The notes beneath the pieces are model-generated. The model was not told the origin of the DNA, did not search any database, and saw only the letters and a list, made by a program, of their open reading frames with translations. From the NCBI GenBank assembly GCA_022606425.2, contig JAHDVF020001376.1:124001-188000 (forward strand): a stretch of 64,000 nucleotides of DNA, in the 5' to 3' direction. The position numbers and the translations under genes are program-made. Shown here piece by piece: positions 38,600 through 48,675 of this stretch (its first letter is position 1; each line of letters starts with the position of its first letter). The stretch comes from Lepidostoma basale. Its lineage: Eukaryota > Arthropoda > Insecta > Trichoptera > Lepidostomatidae.

Positions 38600-40560
38600 C
38601 GCGTGAAAACGTCACCGCTCTCTCATGAAGGAATGTCATCGCTCTATCATGAAAGAATGTCACCACACTATCATGAAAACATGTCACCTCACAATCATGA
38701 AAAAATGTTACCTTTCTATCATGAAAAAATCACACCTTTCTATGATGAAAAAATGACACCTCAGTATCATGAAAAAATGTCACCTCACTATCATGAAAAA
38801 ATGTCACCTTTCTATCATGAAAAAATGTCACCTCACTATCATGAAAAAATGTCACCTTTCTATCATGAAAAAATGTCACCTCACTATCATAAAAAAATGT
38901 CACCTTTCTATCATGAAAAAATGTCACCTCACTTTCATGAAAAAATGTCACCTTTCTATCATGAAAAAATGTCACCTCACTACCATGAAAAATGTCACCT
39001 CCCTATCATGAAAAAATGTCGCCTTTCTATCATGAAAAAATGTCACCTCACTACCATGAAAACTGTCACCTCTCTATCATGAAAAAATGTCACCTCTCTA
39101 TCATGAAAAAATGTCACCTCACTATCATGAAAAAATGTCACCTCACTATCATGAAAAAATGTCACCTCACTATCATGAAAAAAGGTCACCTCCCTATCAT
39201 GAAAAAATGTCACCTCCCTATCATGAAAAAATGTCATCTTTCTATCATGAAAAAATGTTACCTCACTATCATGAAAAAATGTCACCTATCATGAAAAAAT
39301 GTCGCATTTCAACATGAAAAAATGTCACCTTTCTATCATGAAAAAATGTCACCTTTCTATCATGAAAAAATGTCACCTCCCTATCATGAAAAAATGTCAT
39401 CTTTCTATCATGAAAAAATGTTAACTGACTATCATGAAAAAATGTCACCTTTCTATCATGAAAAAATGTCACCTCACTATCATGAAAAAATGTCACCTCT
39501 CTATCATGAAAAAATGTCACCTCTCTATCATGAAAAAATGTCACCTCACTATCATGAAAAAATGTCACCTCACTATCATGAAAAAATGTCACCTCACTAT
39601 CATGAAAAAAGGTCACCTCCCTATCATGAAAAAATGTCACCTCCCTATCATGAAAAAATGTCATCTTTCTATCATGAAAAAATGTTACCTCACTATCATG
39701 AAAAAATGTCACCTATCATGAAAAAATGTCGCATTTCAACATGAAAAAATGTCACCTTTCTATCATGAAAAAATGTCACCTTTCTATCATGAAAAAATGT
39801 CACCTCCCTATCATGAAAAAATGTCATCTTTCTATCATGAAAAAATGTTAACTGACTATCATGAAAAAATGTCACCTTTCTATCATGAAAAAATGTCACC
39901 TCACTACCATGAAAAATGTCACCTCCCTATCATGAAAAAATGTCGCCTTTCTATCATGAAAAAATGTCACCTCACTACCATGAAAACTGTCACCTCTCTA
40001 TCATGAAAAAATGTCACCTCTCTATCATGAAAAAATGTCACCTCACTATCATGAAAAAATGTCACCTCACTATCATGAAAAAATGTCACCTCACTATCAT
40101 GAAAAAAGGTCACCTCCCTATCATGAAAAAATGTCACCTCCCTATCATGAAAAAATGTCATCTTTCTATCATGAAAAAATGTTACCTCACTATCATGAAA
40201 AAATGTCACCTATCATGAAAAAATGTCGCATTTCAACATGAAAAAATGTCACCTTTCTATCATGAAAAAATGTCACCTTTCTATCATGAAAAAATGTCAC
40301 CTCCCTATCATGAAAAAATGTCATCTTTCTATCATGAAAAAATGTTAACTGACTATCATGAAAAAATGTCACCTTTCTATCATGAAAAAATGTCACCTCA
40401 CTTTCATGAAAAAATGACACCTTTCTATGATGAAAAAATGTGACCTCACTATCATGAAAAAATGTCACCTATCATGAAAAAATGTCGCATTTCAACATGA
40501 AAAAATGTCACCTTTCTATCATGAAAAAATGTCACCTTGCTATCATGAAAAAATGTTGCA
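38600..40560. repeat. 24-bp minisatellite array, about 80 units
   Basis: The unit is about ATGTCACCTTTCTATCATG plus five A, with variants CTCACTATC, CTCCCTATC and CTCTCTATC. Because 24 is divisible by 3 and the unit lacks stops in several frames, open frames run on both strands (MSPFYHEK, MKKCHLSI, TFFHDSEV repeats). These are not genes: they coexist in overlapping frames with equal openness. A few 20-bp units (TGTCACCTATCATGAAAAAA) break the register. Longer blocks recur: 38992-39300 equals 39916-40218. Confidence 0.9.
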
Positions 40561-40713
40561 TAAAAATAGTGACTCTACACAGGGGCAGTTGAAAATTATA
40601 TATTGCTGTTGTCGCAGATAATTGTCGAAGATAAACCAAGTTGAGTCATTTATAATATCCGAGTTATGTATTCGATCACGAATCAGTTATGAAAATTGAT
40701 CACTCAACTGGAT

Positions 40714-41265
40714 CTTCTTCTCCGGTCTCAATCTAATGATTGGTCTGCAGCAAGGCGACGCATCTCCTCTTCCACTCCGCTCGGTCCTCGGCAACTCTCT
40801 TCAACTCCGCATAAGAGGTACAGCCCATATCTCGACAAATCTGGGTACTTCTGGCGAGATTGTCCTCTGCCAATCGATCTCTCGACCTTTCCCTCCAACA
40901 CATGATGCAGGAAACATTCGTGTCGCAACTCATGACCAATCCATCTCGCGCGCCTCTCCACTATGGTGTTCAACATGTGCCTATTCTCTTCAACTCTGCT
41001 GAGAACCTCCTCATTTGTAATGTGGTCTCTCCATGAAACATGAGCAAATCGTCGGTAGGTCCACATCTCAAATGCCTCCAGCCTTTTGCGTTCTCTTTCA
41101 CCCAGGCACCAAGTCTCGCAGCCGTACAGCAAAACACTCCACACCAATGTTTTTATAAGTTGTTTTCGGAAGTTTAGGTCTATGTTGTTGGACTCGAATA
41201 TTTTAGATTTTTTGTTGAAGGCAAGTTTAGCCTGATGAATACGACTATCGACGTCTTTCATTGAT
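40714..41265 (-). pseudogene. LINE-F C-terminal fragment, TSD-bounded
   Basis: The frame 40728-41261 (177 codons) reads MKDVDSRIHQAKLAFNKKSK, LNFRKQLIKTLVWSVLLYGC, ETWCLGERERKRLEAFEMWT, YRRFAHVSWRDHITNEEVLS, ARWIGHELRH and VLEGKVERSIGRGQSRQK. These are thumb and C-terminal motifs (LLYGCETW, RLEAFEMW..RR) of an arthropod non-LTR element. A TCTTCTTCT tail side is at 40714. CAACTGGAT at 40705-40713 and 41266-41274 is the duplication. Confidence 0.85.
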
Positions 41266-41370
41266 CAACTGGATAGTTCGTCTAATTTCGAATAATTGGT
41301 AGTTCAGAATACATAGTAAGAAATCAGTTGGGTATAGCCAAGGATAATTACCGTTTTCTTTGAGCTTTTA

Positions 41371-41850
41371 AAAACAAAGGAACTGGTAAGGAGAAAAAAG
41401 TAGAAGGTAGGATGAGTGGAATAACATCACGAACGAAGCTGGGGGACTTCAAGGATATGTGGCCACCAGAAGAAAGTGTACACACGATTACTAAAGACAC
41501 TGTTGAAATATTAGGACATAATTTTTTATGGAATGAAGACATATTGATGTTCAATTATCGAACACTTATTTAACGGTAATTTACAATGTATGCCGATGGC
41601 GATGCGGTCACTTAAGCGTAATTACTGGAAATTAATTAACCATGAAAAGTGTGGCTCAATTGAATGGATGACTGCGGAAACTGATCACATCAGAATATAG
41701 ATATTTAAACACAAGTGTTCAAACTCGAACGTTTGAAATTAAACAAAAAACGAATATAATAATTAAAAAACTTAAATTAAATTTATTTCGGCTGAATATT
41801 TACGTTATTGGGCTCAGGTACATATTTAACGGATTATTTTCATTATTTTG
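41371..41850. other. no recognised feature
   Basis: Nothing assignable. Confidence 0.35.
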
Positions 41851-42075
41851 TTGAATTGCTCTTTACATCATGACAGCATGAGCCAAATCGATGTAAAGGG
41901 TATTATAGCTATCATAGTGATTCTCGTGATATGTGATAGGTAGCTAATATATCGCACTTTTTATTGTCACGTGACACCTACACTAGACTACACCAGACCA
42001 AAGACAGTGTGACAATCACACTGCCTTTGCCGGGAATCGAACCCGGAACCTTCGGGGTGGAAGTTAATGCACTTA
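41851..42075 (-). mobile_element. tRNA-derived SINE, type 1, head truncated
   Basis: The tail, body and B box (GGTTCGATTCC near 42040) are present. The head stops at GCACTTAC before the A box, so it has lost its promoter's first half. Confidence 0.75.
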
Positions 42076-42092
42076 CATCGTTTTCCACATAC

Positions 42093-42460
42093 TTCTTCTT
42101 CTTCTTCTTCCTCAGCCTATTCCCGTCCACTCCTGGACAAAGGCCTCCTCCATTTGCTTCCATGTCATTCTGTCCTGTGTAGACTGCATCCAGGTTATTC
42201 CGACGTGTCTGTTTAGATCATCCTTCCACCGTAGTTGCGGTCGCCCTGCACTTCTCTTCGCTGTCCACGGTCTCCAAGTCAGCAGTCTTCTTGTCCACTT
42301 TTCATCTACGTGACCTGCCCATTGCCATTTTAGAGTCGCCACCCGGTGGATGATGTCAGTGACCTTTGTTTTTTCTCTCACCGTATCGTTTCTGACTCTG
42401 TCTCTTAGGCTTATTCCTAACATGGCTCTTTCCATGGCTCTTTGTGTCACTCGTAGTTTC
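42093..42460 (-). pseudogene. LINE-C C-terminal fragment, TSD-bounded
   Basis: The frame 42112-42468 reads LRVTQRAMERAMLGISLRDR, VRNDTVREKTKVTDIIHRVA, TLKWQWAGHVDEKWTRRLLT, WRPWTAKRSAGRPQLRWKDD, LNRHVGITWMQSTQDRMTWK and QMEEAFVQEWTGIG*. TTCCACATAC at 42083-42092 and 42461-42470 is the duplication. The GAA-repeat tail is at 42093-42107. It is the most complete LINE-C tail here, but has no RT core. Confidence 0.85.
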
Positions 42461-42494
42461 TTCCACATACATTTATTTATAATGACCTTGAATT

Positions 42495-42715
42495 GACGGC
42501 CTTAGTGGCAGAGTGGTAAGAGTTCTGATTGCCGTATCTAAGTTCCCGAGTTTCCCGGCGGGTCTTGGTTGGTCTGGTGTGCAATTCACGTGACAGTAAA
42601 AATGACCATAGATTAGCTACCTTAAAATGTCATGAGAATCAATATAATAGCTTAAAACAAATTGCATATAGTAATTGGGTTCAAACGACCGGTTGTATAC
42701 TCGTACATTAAAAAA
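42495..42715 (+). mobile_element. tRNA-derived SINE, type 2 tail
   Basis: The A box (TGGCAGAGTGG) is good. The B box is damaged (GTTCCCGAGTTTCCCGG). The tail has GTAATTGGGTTCAAACGACC and TTGTATACTCGTACATTAAA. Confidence 0.7.
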
Positions 42716-43080
42716 AGATACATAGTATATTGAATTAATTTTTTTAATGGTGATAATTATGTTATGGTAAGTGAAAGGCAGGTGTTTTGGCAGCTCAAAA
42801 TGAGCTAGTAATCTATTATCAATATTAATATTTAACTTTCTTAACTAAGTACCAAGTGAGAATGCGAAATTAAAATAAGATTCACAATGATTGGAGAAAG
42901 CTCTTGATATGTTGAAAGTTGCGAACTTGATGAAAGCACTCAGAGGGTCATAACAGTTTTTTTTTAAATGTAGATACATTTGTATATGACTTTCACTACA
43001 CGCATTGAAAAATATGTTTTTTTTTCTTCATACGAAACAATCGTTTTTGCTATTCTTAATACCCAAGGAAAAAAGTTTAA
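42716..43080. other. no recognised feature
   Basis: Nothing assignable. Confidence 0.35.
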
Positions 43081-43260
43081 CTAACTAACTAACTAACCAT
43101 CACGCCGTCTCCCCGAAAGGGTAGGCAGAAAGAATGGACTGTCACACATTTACTGATGCGGCACTCCATCCTTCTCTTTTCGCCCCGCGGGAGACGCGGT
43201 GTGATGGGTTGCGAACCTCATCGCCACCAATAGGCATCTCCCAAAGTTTAATGTTGATTA
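43081..43260 (-). mobile_element. element D (SINE-like), partial
   Basis: Starts with the LINE-A-type end on minus ((GTTA)n, CGGGGAGACGGCGTGATGG, CAGTCCATTCTTTCTGCC). It continues into the D-specific part (GGATGGAGTGCCGCATCA, ..GGTTCGCAACCCATCACACC) and stops at GGGAGATGCCTATTGG. Confidence 0.65.
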
Positions 43261-43424
43261 TATTTTGATAACATTAGCCACGTATTATATGTAAATAAAA
43301 CTTTCACTGTAGTCCCTTTGAATTGATGTTTTGAATCTGCGGGCTCAATACTAAAACAGTTAACACAAAATTATGCGGTTTTAAATAATTTACATCAGTG
43401 GGTTGCAGAGGGAACCGGCTATCG

Positions 43425-43640
43425 TATTTTTATATATATAATTATTCTGTACGGGCGTATGAAGTTGAATTCTTCCTTAACGGCTGGACCAATTTTGATA
43501 TTTTTTGTGTGTATTTGAGTGAAACATTACAAACAATATTTCAAAGCGTTACAGCGTTTCCAATCCATATTTTTTTAAATATCGTCGCATTCTTTATTAT
43601 TTCAAGATTATCCGTTTCTGTGAAATATTCCCTAATTAAA
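43425..43640 (+). mobile_element. Helitron-like fragment
   Basis: TTCTGTACGGGCGTATGAAG, then TTGAATTCTTCCTTAACGGC and TGGACCAATTTTGATATTTT, parallels 1162-1225. No 3' CTAGT end was found here. Confidence 0.35.
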
Positions 43641-43974
43641 CTAGAAACTGCTACGCCGTTCTAGTGGTTAGAACTAGTATTGCCATATTGGGAATAAGTA
43701 TTTTAAACTTCAGATTTTATCCTCCAGAGCATATTTTACTTTTGATCGCACCTAAGCGACTTAAATTCCCCTTTGGGGAGTAAAATTGTTCATTAATTGT
43801 TATTATTTTGGTAAACTTAATGTGTGAAGTTCAATAAAAATGATTTTTTGAAATAATATTTTATTAAACTGAGTTTATTTTTCTAGACATAATCGTCGGT
43901 TTTATACCTTTATCATCGTAAAGACGTTAACCACTTACTAAATTTTAAACATAAAACAATAATAATAAGATAAC
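43641..43974. other. mostly unassigned, with HHE-B relic
   Basis: 43862-43935 (AAACTGAGTTTATTTTTCTA GACATAATCG.., ..ACCTTTATCATCG) is a strongly diverged antisense B ribozyme and tail. Confidence 0.4.
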
Positions 43975-44165
43975 AAAGGAATTAATGAAAAATCCCTTAA
44001 TAATACATTTGTAATTTAATTCCACTTGATTTTATGGCTTCGGCAGCTCGCTGCCATCTTCTAGTGAATCGGAATTAGAGGAATCTTCTGGTATCAACAG
44101 AATTAAGCAGCAAGCTGCCGAAACCGGTCGGAGCCATAAAATCAAGTCGAATTAAACTTAACAGT
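43975..44165. mobile_element. HHE-M palindromic element
   Basis: The antisense half (44029-44080: CTTCGGCAGCTCGCTGCCAT, then CTTCTAGTG) and sense half (44103-44140: AGCAGCAAGCTGCCGAAACC, then GGTCGG) face each other inside mirrored tails (CCACTTGATTTTATGGC / GCCATAAAATCAAGT). The core is CTAGAAGA plus T, which has an extra A relative to CTGAAGA. Stem II is GGCAGC/GCTGCC. Confidence 0.55.
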
Positions 44166-44269
44166 GCATGACATGTCCAAATTATAATTATAATATATAT
44201 TATATAAAATTGAAAATGTTATATGTATTCTTAGTGATTTATTTTTTATTCTTTTGAATGTTTTTTGTT

Positions 44270-44640
44270 AGTACCTAATTAACTTACTAACCATCACGCC
44301 GTCTTTCCGAAGGGTTAGGCAGAAAGAACATACTGCCACACTTTTCTTTCCTGACATATTTCTCTCGCTTCCTCAACATTCATACACGTGTCAAGCACGC
44401 GCGGCGATTTCTCTGACTCCTCACGTGGCCGACATTCAATATTTGATTTATTTGATCGTGCCACGTTTTCTCAGTCTTTTTCTATTTCTAGTTTCATTTA
44501 CATCGTCAATATATACTTTTTTTTACCATTCGTTCTTCATTCATTATTTCCATGTATCCAAACCATATTAATGATCCTTTCATTATTTTGTTCATAACAA
44601 TCTTAAATTTTCATTCGACATATTCACACACAGAGTATCC
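44270..44640 (-). pseudogene. LINE-A fragment (left of a head-to-head pair)
   Basis: The (GTTA)n side is at 44275. Decayed codons for RRACLTRV, RKRLRKRGTIK-like and WFGYMEIMNEE follow. It is missing the SLRRMC-upstream part. Confidence 0.65.
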
Positions 44641-44864
44641 CCACATTCGTATAAGAGAATTCGGCGTTTTTTGTTAGTATGTGTTTTTTTACCAATGATA
44701 AAAGTATACTCCCTTCGAAATATGTCGAGAAAAATAAATTAAAAATAGAAAAAAATATATATATTATTGAAGAATAATTCTTCTTGAAGTTTACTTTGTG
44801 TTGACATTTTAAATAATGTTTTTAAAAAAAAACTTATTTTTTTAAAAATATGGTGTTTTCATGT
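44641..44864. other. spacer with HHE-B ribozyme remnant
   Basis: 44706-44750 (CCCTTCGAAATATGTCGAGA, then AAAATAAATTAAAAATAG) is the sense 3' half of a B motif and tail. The rest is AT-rich. Confidence 0.45.
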
Positions 44865-45340
44865 ATGACCCTTATGTATGGAAGCGAAGCATGGAACTGG
44901 CAAAAGAAGGATGAAAGTAGAATAAATGCAGTAGAAATGAGATCTCTTAGACGAATGTGTGGATACTCTGTGTATGATAGAGTGTCGAATGAAAATATAA
45001 GAAGTGAATGCGGTGCGAATGATGGTTTTATGAACAAAATAATGAAAGGATCATTAAGATAGTTTGGACATATGGAAAGAATGAATGATAAAAAATGTAT
45101 ATGTTAACGATGTAAATGGAACCAGAAATAGAGGAAGACCGAGGAAAACGTGGCACGATAAAATAAATCAAATATTGAATGTCGGCCACGTGAGGAGTCA
45201 GAGAAATCGACGCGCGTGCAAGACACGATGTATGAATGTTGAGGAAGTGCGAGAAATATGTCAGGAAAGAAAAGTGTGGCAGTCCATTCCTTCTGTCTAC
45301 CCCTTCGGGGAGACGGCGTGATGGTTAGTTAGTTATAATT
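44865..45340 (+). pseudogene. LINE-A C-terminal fragment
   Basis: Almost the same as 34842-35310: TLMYGSEAWNWQKKDESRIN .. KIMKGSLR then a stop (TAG for TGG at 45060). A small deletion follows, then VNDVNGTRNRGRPRKTWHD .. and ..SVYPFGETA* with (GTTA)n. It begins at the same TTATGTATGG point. Confidence 0.8.
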
Positions 45341-45904
45341 TTAATCGTCACTATTGATAATGTTGAGAGTCACTGATCTATAACATAAAAAATGTAATAA
45401 TAATAAACAGTCATAATAATACAACCACCAGATATTAATGAGTGTTTTTGGTTTCAGTTCTCAGTAAAAAAACACGATTGATAACTTTCTTTTATAAATT
45501 GGACCGCTCGTTTTTTTGCACGGCGCGTTTCAATTGTAATATAGAGATGGGGATCGATTGCCTGACTGAATAGGGCGATTGTTCGGAAACAATGCGTGAA
45601 ATAATAGGAATAGTGTTTGGCTGAGAGGGAACAGCAAGTCAGGCATTGTTCCCGGTCTACGAACCATCATCTATCCAGCGAGTAGGGATATAAATTTACA
45701 CGTGAATTATATTTACGTGTCACGTATATTTACGTGTAAAGCCATACGATTGAAGTTTTTTCGTTTATATTAAATAATTTTGACAGGTGTAAAAATACAT
45801 TTTTCATTTGTTCCAATGACAATTTGAATAAATTCTTCAATACTATTTTAAAGTTTTCCTGGTGTTGGATTTTTTAAGTACCTAATTACAGTTAATTTAA
45901 AAAT
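45341..45904. other. no recognised feature
   Basis: A local inverted cluster TTTACACGTGAATTATATTT / ACGTGTCACGTATATTTACG at 45690-45735 is the only structure seen. Confidence 0.35.
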
Positions 45905-46238
45905 ACAGTGGATAGCGTGGAATAAAAATTAAATAAACAGAAATGTCCGGATCGTCCAGCTGACGACAACTGCACCATCTAAAACAACATTATGTGTTAA
46001 ATTATTTTTATTTGTTATTTTATTTTATATCATTTTATATTATTTGTTTTAGATTTATTTTGTAGACGTTGGACGATCAAAGTGTGCGCGGGAGATGCGT
46101 ATTGGTGGCGATGAGGTTCGCAACCCATAACATCGTGTCTCTCGCGGGGGCGAAAAGAGAAGGATGGAGTGCTGCATCGATTAAAGTGTGGCAGTCCATT
46201 CTTTCTGCCTGCCCTCTCGGGGAGTTAGTTAGTTAGTT
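45905..46238 (+). mobile_element. element D (SINE-like), longest copy
   Basis: The D-specific head has AATGTCCGGATCGTCCAGCT, then GACGACAACTGCACCATCT, an AT-rich middle, TTGGACGATCAAAGTGTGCG, GGTGGCGATGAGGTTCGCAA and GGATGGAGTGCTGCATCG. From about 46178 it switches to the LINE-A end (GTGTGGCAGTCCATTCTTTC .. CTCTCGGGGAG, GTTAGTTAGTTAG). GGTTCGCAACC resembles a polymerase III B box. The D part has short frames (DDRSVRGRCLLVAMRFATHH-like), conserved only as DNA. Confidence 0.65.
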
Positions 46239-46245
46239 AACCATA

Positions 46246-46750
46246 CGACCTTCGTGGCCGAGTGGTATGTGCATTGACTGCCACCCCAAGGTTCCGGGTT
46301 CGCTTCCCGGCGAGGGCAGTGTGATATGAATATTTATTTATATAAAATACATAACACAGCATGTATTCCCCATGAGTTATAATAAACTTATTTTGGGCCT
46401 TAAAATAATTACAATGATTATCATATATAACATATTCATGACAGAACACACAATTATTACAAACACAAACATATTATAATAAGCAGAATAAAAATCAAGA
46501 CACGCTAATAAGCTAATAATTACCACTTTCCACATACTGCCTGAGGTAATACAGCTTTAGGCTGTTAGCTACGTTATTAGAGCCACTGTCTTTGGTCTGG
46601 TGTAGAATTCACGTGACAATAAAATGGCGATAGATTAGCTACCTATCACATGTCACGAGAATCACTATGATAGCTATAATACCCTTTAGATCGATTTGGC
46701 TCATGCTGTCATGTTGTAAAGAGCGATTCAACAAAATAATAATAATAATA
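46246..46750 (+). mobile_element. tRNA-derived SINE split by about 260 bp
   Basis: The head 46246-46325 (A box TGGCCGAGTGG, B box with one change, GGTTCGCTTCC) and body plus tail 46585-46750 are separate. The insert 46326-46584 starts ATGAATATTTATTTATATAA and has no recognised family. No clean duplication is seen at its ends. Confidence 0.65.
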
Positions 46751-46779
46751 AAAATCACGTTATTAATTTACATACTAAT

Positions 46780-47370
46780 TAACTAACTAACTAACTAACA
46801 ATCACGACGTTTCTTCGGAGGGGTAGGCAGAGAGGATTAATCGCCACATTGTTCTATCCTGGCATAATTCTCACGCCTCTTCTACATTTACAAATCGTGA
46901 CATGCACGCTCGTCGATTGTTCCTACTTCGAACATGGCCGCCTTTCAGTAATTGATTAATTTGGTCATGCAATGTCTTCCTTGGCCTTCCTCGACTTCTT
47001 TTCCCATTCACACTTCTTCTTCTTCTTCTTCCTCGGCCTATTCCCGTCCACTCCTGGACAAAGGCCTCCTCCATTCGCTTCCATGTCACTCTGTCTTGTG
47101 AAGACTGCATCAAGGTTATTCCGACCACCGTGCGGTCGCCCTGCACTTATCTTCGCCGTCCACGGTCTACAAGTCAACATTCACACTACTTGCATATATC
47201 TTTTTAACCATTCTTCTCTCGCCCATTCGTTCCATATGTCCAAACCATCTTATTGACCCTTTCTTGATTTATTTATCGCGCATTCATCCGCCTTACATTC
47301 CTTTCTTACTTCATCATTAGATATTCTATCATACATTGTTTTTCCGCACATTCTTTTTCATAATTTACAT
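46780..47370 (-). pseudogene. LINE-A fragment with nested LINE-C
   Basis: 46790-47014 carries the (GTTA)n side and codons for NRRACMSRFVNVEEA, GKRSRGRPRKTLHDQINQLL. 47188-47370 continues RMGERRMVKKIYASSVN-like and RMC. Between them is LINE-C (47015-47177) with a 10-bp duplication. Confidence 0.8.
47015..47177 (-). pseudogene. short LINE-C insertion, TSD-bounded
   Basis: CATTCACACT at 47005-47014 and 47178-47187. The minus strand encodes LTCRPWTAKISAGRP then, shifted, TVVGITLMQSSQDRVTWKRM and EEAFVQEWTGIG, with the GAA-repeat tail at 47015-47029. A 25-bp stretch within RWKDDLN is deleted relative to 42093-42460. Confidence 0.8.
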
Positions 47371-47399
47371 AGCTGGAATAAAATCGATAGTCGTTTTTT

Positions 47400-47660
47400 A
47401 TGATATTTGCCGATGATCTGAAATTATTCCTGGAAATTAACAATCCTGACGACTGTCTTCACCTCCAGTCGGATATTAATAACATTGTTAACTGGAGTCA
47501 CAGTAATCAAATGCAATTTAATGTCTCTAAGTGCGTTATGCTATCTTTTACTAAAGCATTGAGAACTATGTATCATAGATACAAGATGAACAGCCACAAA
47601 ATATATTATGTGTATTGGATATCGTTTAACAATAATTTCACTATTGTTTGTATGCAATGA
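47400..47660 (+). pseudogene. reverse transcriptase palm fragment (Jockey-like)
   Basis: MIFADDLKLFLEINNPDDCL, HLQSDINNIVNWSHSNQMQF and NVSKCVMLSFTK carry the catalytic FADD and the following NP/VSK block. The frame then loses similarity (RTMYHRYKMN..). It may belong to J1 or J2, whose palms are otherwise missing here. Confidence 0.7.
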
Positions 47661-48002
47661 CCTCGGTTAGATATTCGTAGTACCGTGGAGTAGGAACTTG
47701 AATTTGGCTAGGTACCCACCCATTTAAAAATACGCTTATAAATAATAAAATGCACCGCAATCATGGGAGCTGGATATTTGAAAGTCAATGAGAGATCGGA
47801 GTTCGTGTACGCGGATGCAAAACGTTTTTAGAGAACAAGGTATGAATTTACATAAATAACGACCCTACCTACGTTTGTCTACTATTCGTAAATATTTACC
47901 GATAAAATGAAATTGCCTGCGCTACGATAAATTCGTATGTAAAATGTACTGTAACGCAAAATAATCGGCATATAAAATGTGAAATGATTGATGAGGCTTT
48001 CG
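47661..48002. other. no recognised feature
   Basis: Nothing assignable. Confidence 0.35.
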
Positions 48003-48290
48003 TAAACTAACTATCTAACTAACTTACCATCACGCCGTCTCCCCGAAAGGGTAGGCAGAAAGAATGAACTGTCACATTTTAACCGATGCGGCACTCCATC
48101 CTTATCTTTTCGCCACGCAGGAGACGCGGTGTGATGGGTTGCGAACCTCATCGCCACCAATAGGCATCTCCCACGCACACTTCGATCGTCCAACATCCAC
48201 AAAATAAATCTAAAACAAAACATATAAAATACAATGATATAAAATAAAATAACAAAATAAAAATATTTTAACACATAATGTTGACACGGA
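48003..48290 (-). mobile_element. element D (SINE-like)
   Basis: The LINE-A-type end is at 48008-48085, then the D part up to about 48285 (TTTTGTGGATGTTGGACGAT on minus). The outer head (GTCCGGATCGTCCAGC) is missing. At 48285-48300 the sequence is instead GACACGGACAATTCGAAC. Confidence 0.65.
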
Positions 48291-48294
48291 CAAT

Positions 48295-48675
48295 TCGAAC
48301 TTTTGTGATTATTTGATTTGTGTTATTAGAAATGAATGTAGAGCGAAAGAAGGTATTATGAACAAAATTATGAAAGGATCGCTTCGTTGGTTTGTACATA
48401 TTGAACGCATGGATGGAGGAAGAATGGTTACGAAAGTATACGTTAAAAATGTAAATGGAGTACGGAGTCGAGGTAGACCAAGGAAAACATGGCATGACCA
48501 AATTAATCAAATTTTAAAGGTTGGTCATGTCAGAAGCCGGAAGAATCGACGTGCGTGTATGACTCGCTGTATGAATGTGGAGGAATCTAAAGAGATATGT
48601 CAGGAAAGAGTAGTGTGGTAGTCCATTCTCTCTGCCTACCCCTGTGGAGAAACGGCGTAATGGTTTGTTGTTGTT
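48295..48675 (+). pseudogene. LINE-A C-terminal fragment
   Basis: The frame 48313-48621 reads NECRAKEGIMNKIMKGSLRW, FVHIERMDGGRMVTKVYVKN, VNGVRSRGRPRKTWHDQINQ, ILKVGHVRSRKNRRACMTRC and MNVEESKEICQERVVW*. The tail TGGTTTGTTGTTGTTG replaces (GTTA)n. Confidence 0.8.

Larger units (their letters stand above)
38530..41370 (-). pseudogene. J2 LINE remnant split by a minisatellite and a LINE-F insertion
   Basis: 38550-38600 (ATTAGAGATGGATGCTTTTT, then GAGGGTATCC) matches J2 at 5720-5745. 40575-40690 (CAGGGGCAGTTGAAAATTAT .. TCGCAGATAATTGTCGAAGA .. ATTCGATCACGAATCAG) matches 5837-5955. 41275-41370 (AGTTCGTCTAATTTCGAATA .. AAATCAGTTGGGTATAGCCA) matches 5975-6040. So one J2 copy brackets both the 24-bp array and LINE-F. 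About 60 bp of J2 between the array and the CRTNLP-like codons is missing. Confidence 0.75.

Noticed and set aside
38603..40443. Long open frames encoding MSPFYHEK, MKKCHLSI or TFFHDSEV repeats as a repetitive protein gene
   Set aside because: The 24-bp unit keeps several frames open on both strands at once, there is no start context or non-repeat domain, and the array lies inside a LINE remnant.
38600..40560. CRISPR-like array
   Set aside because: There are no spacers of constant length between conserved repeats; it is a continuous 24-bp tandem repeat in an animal genome.
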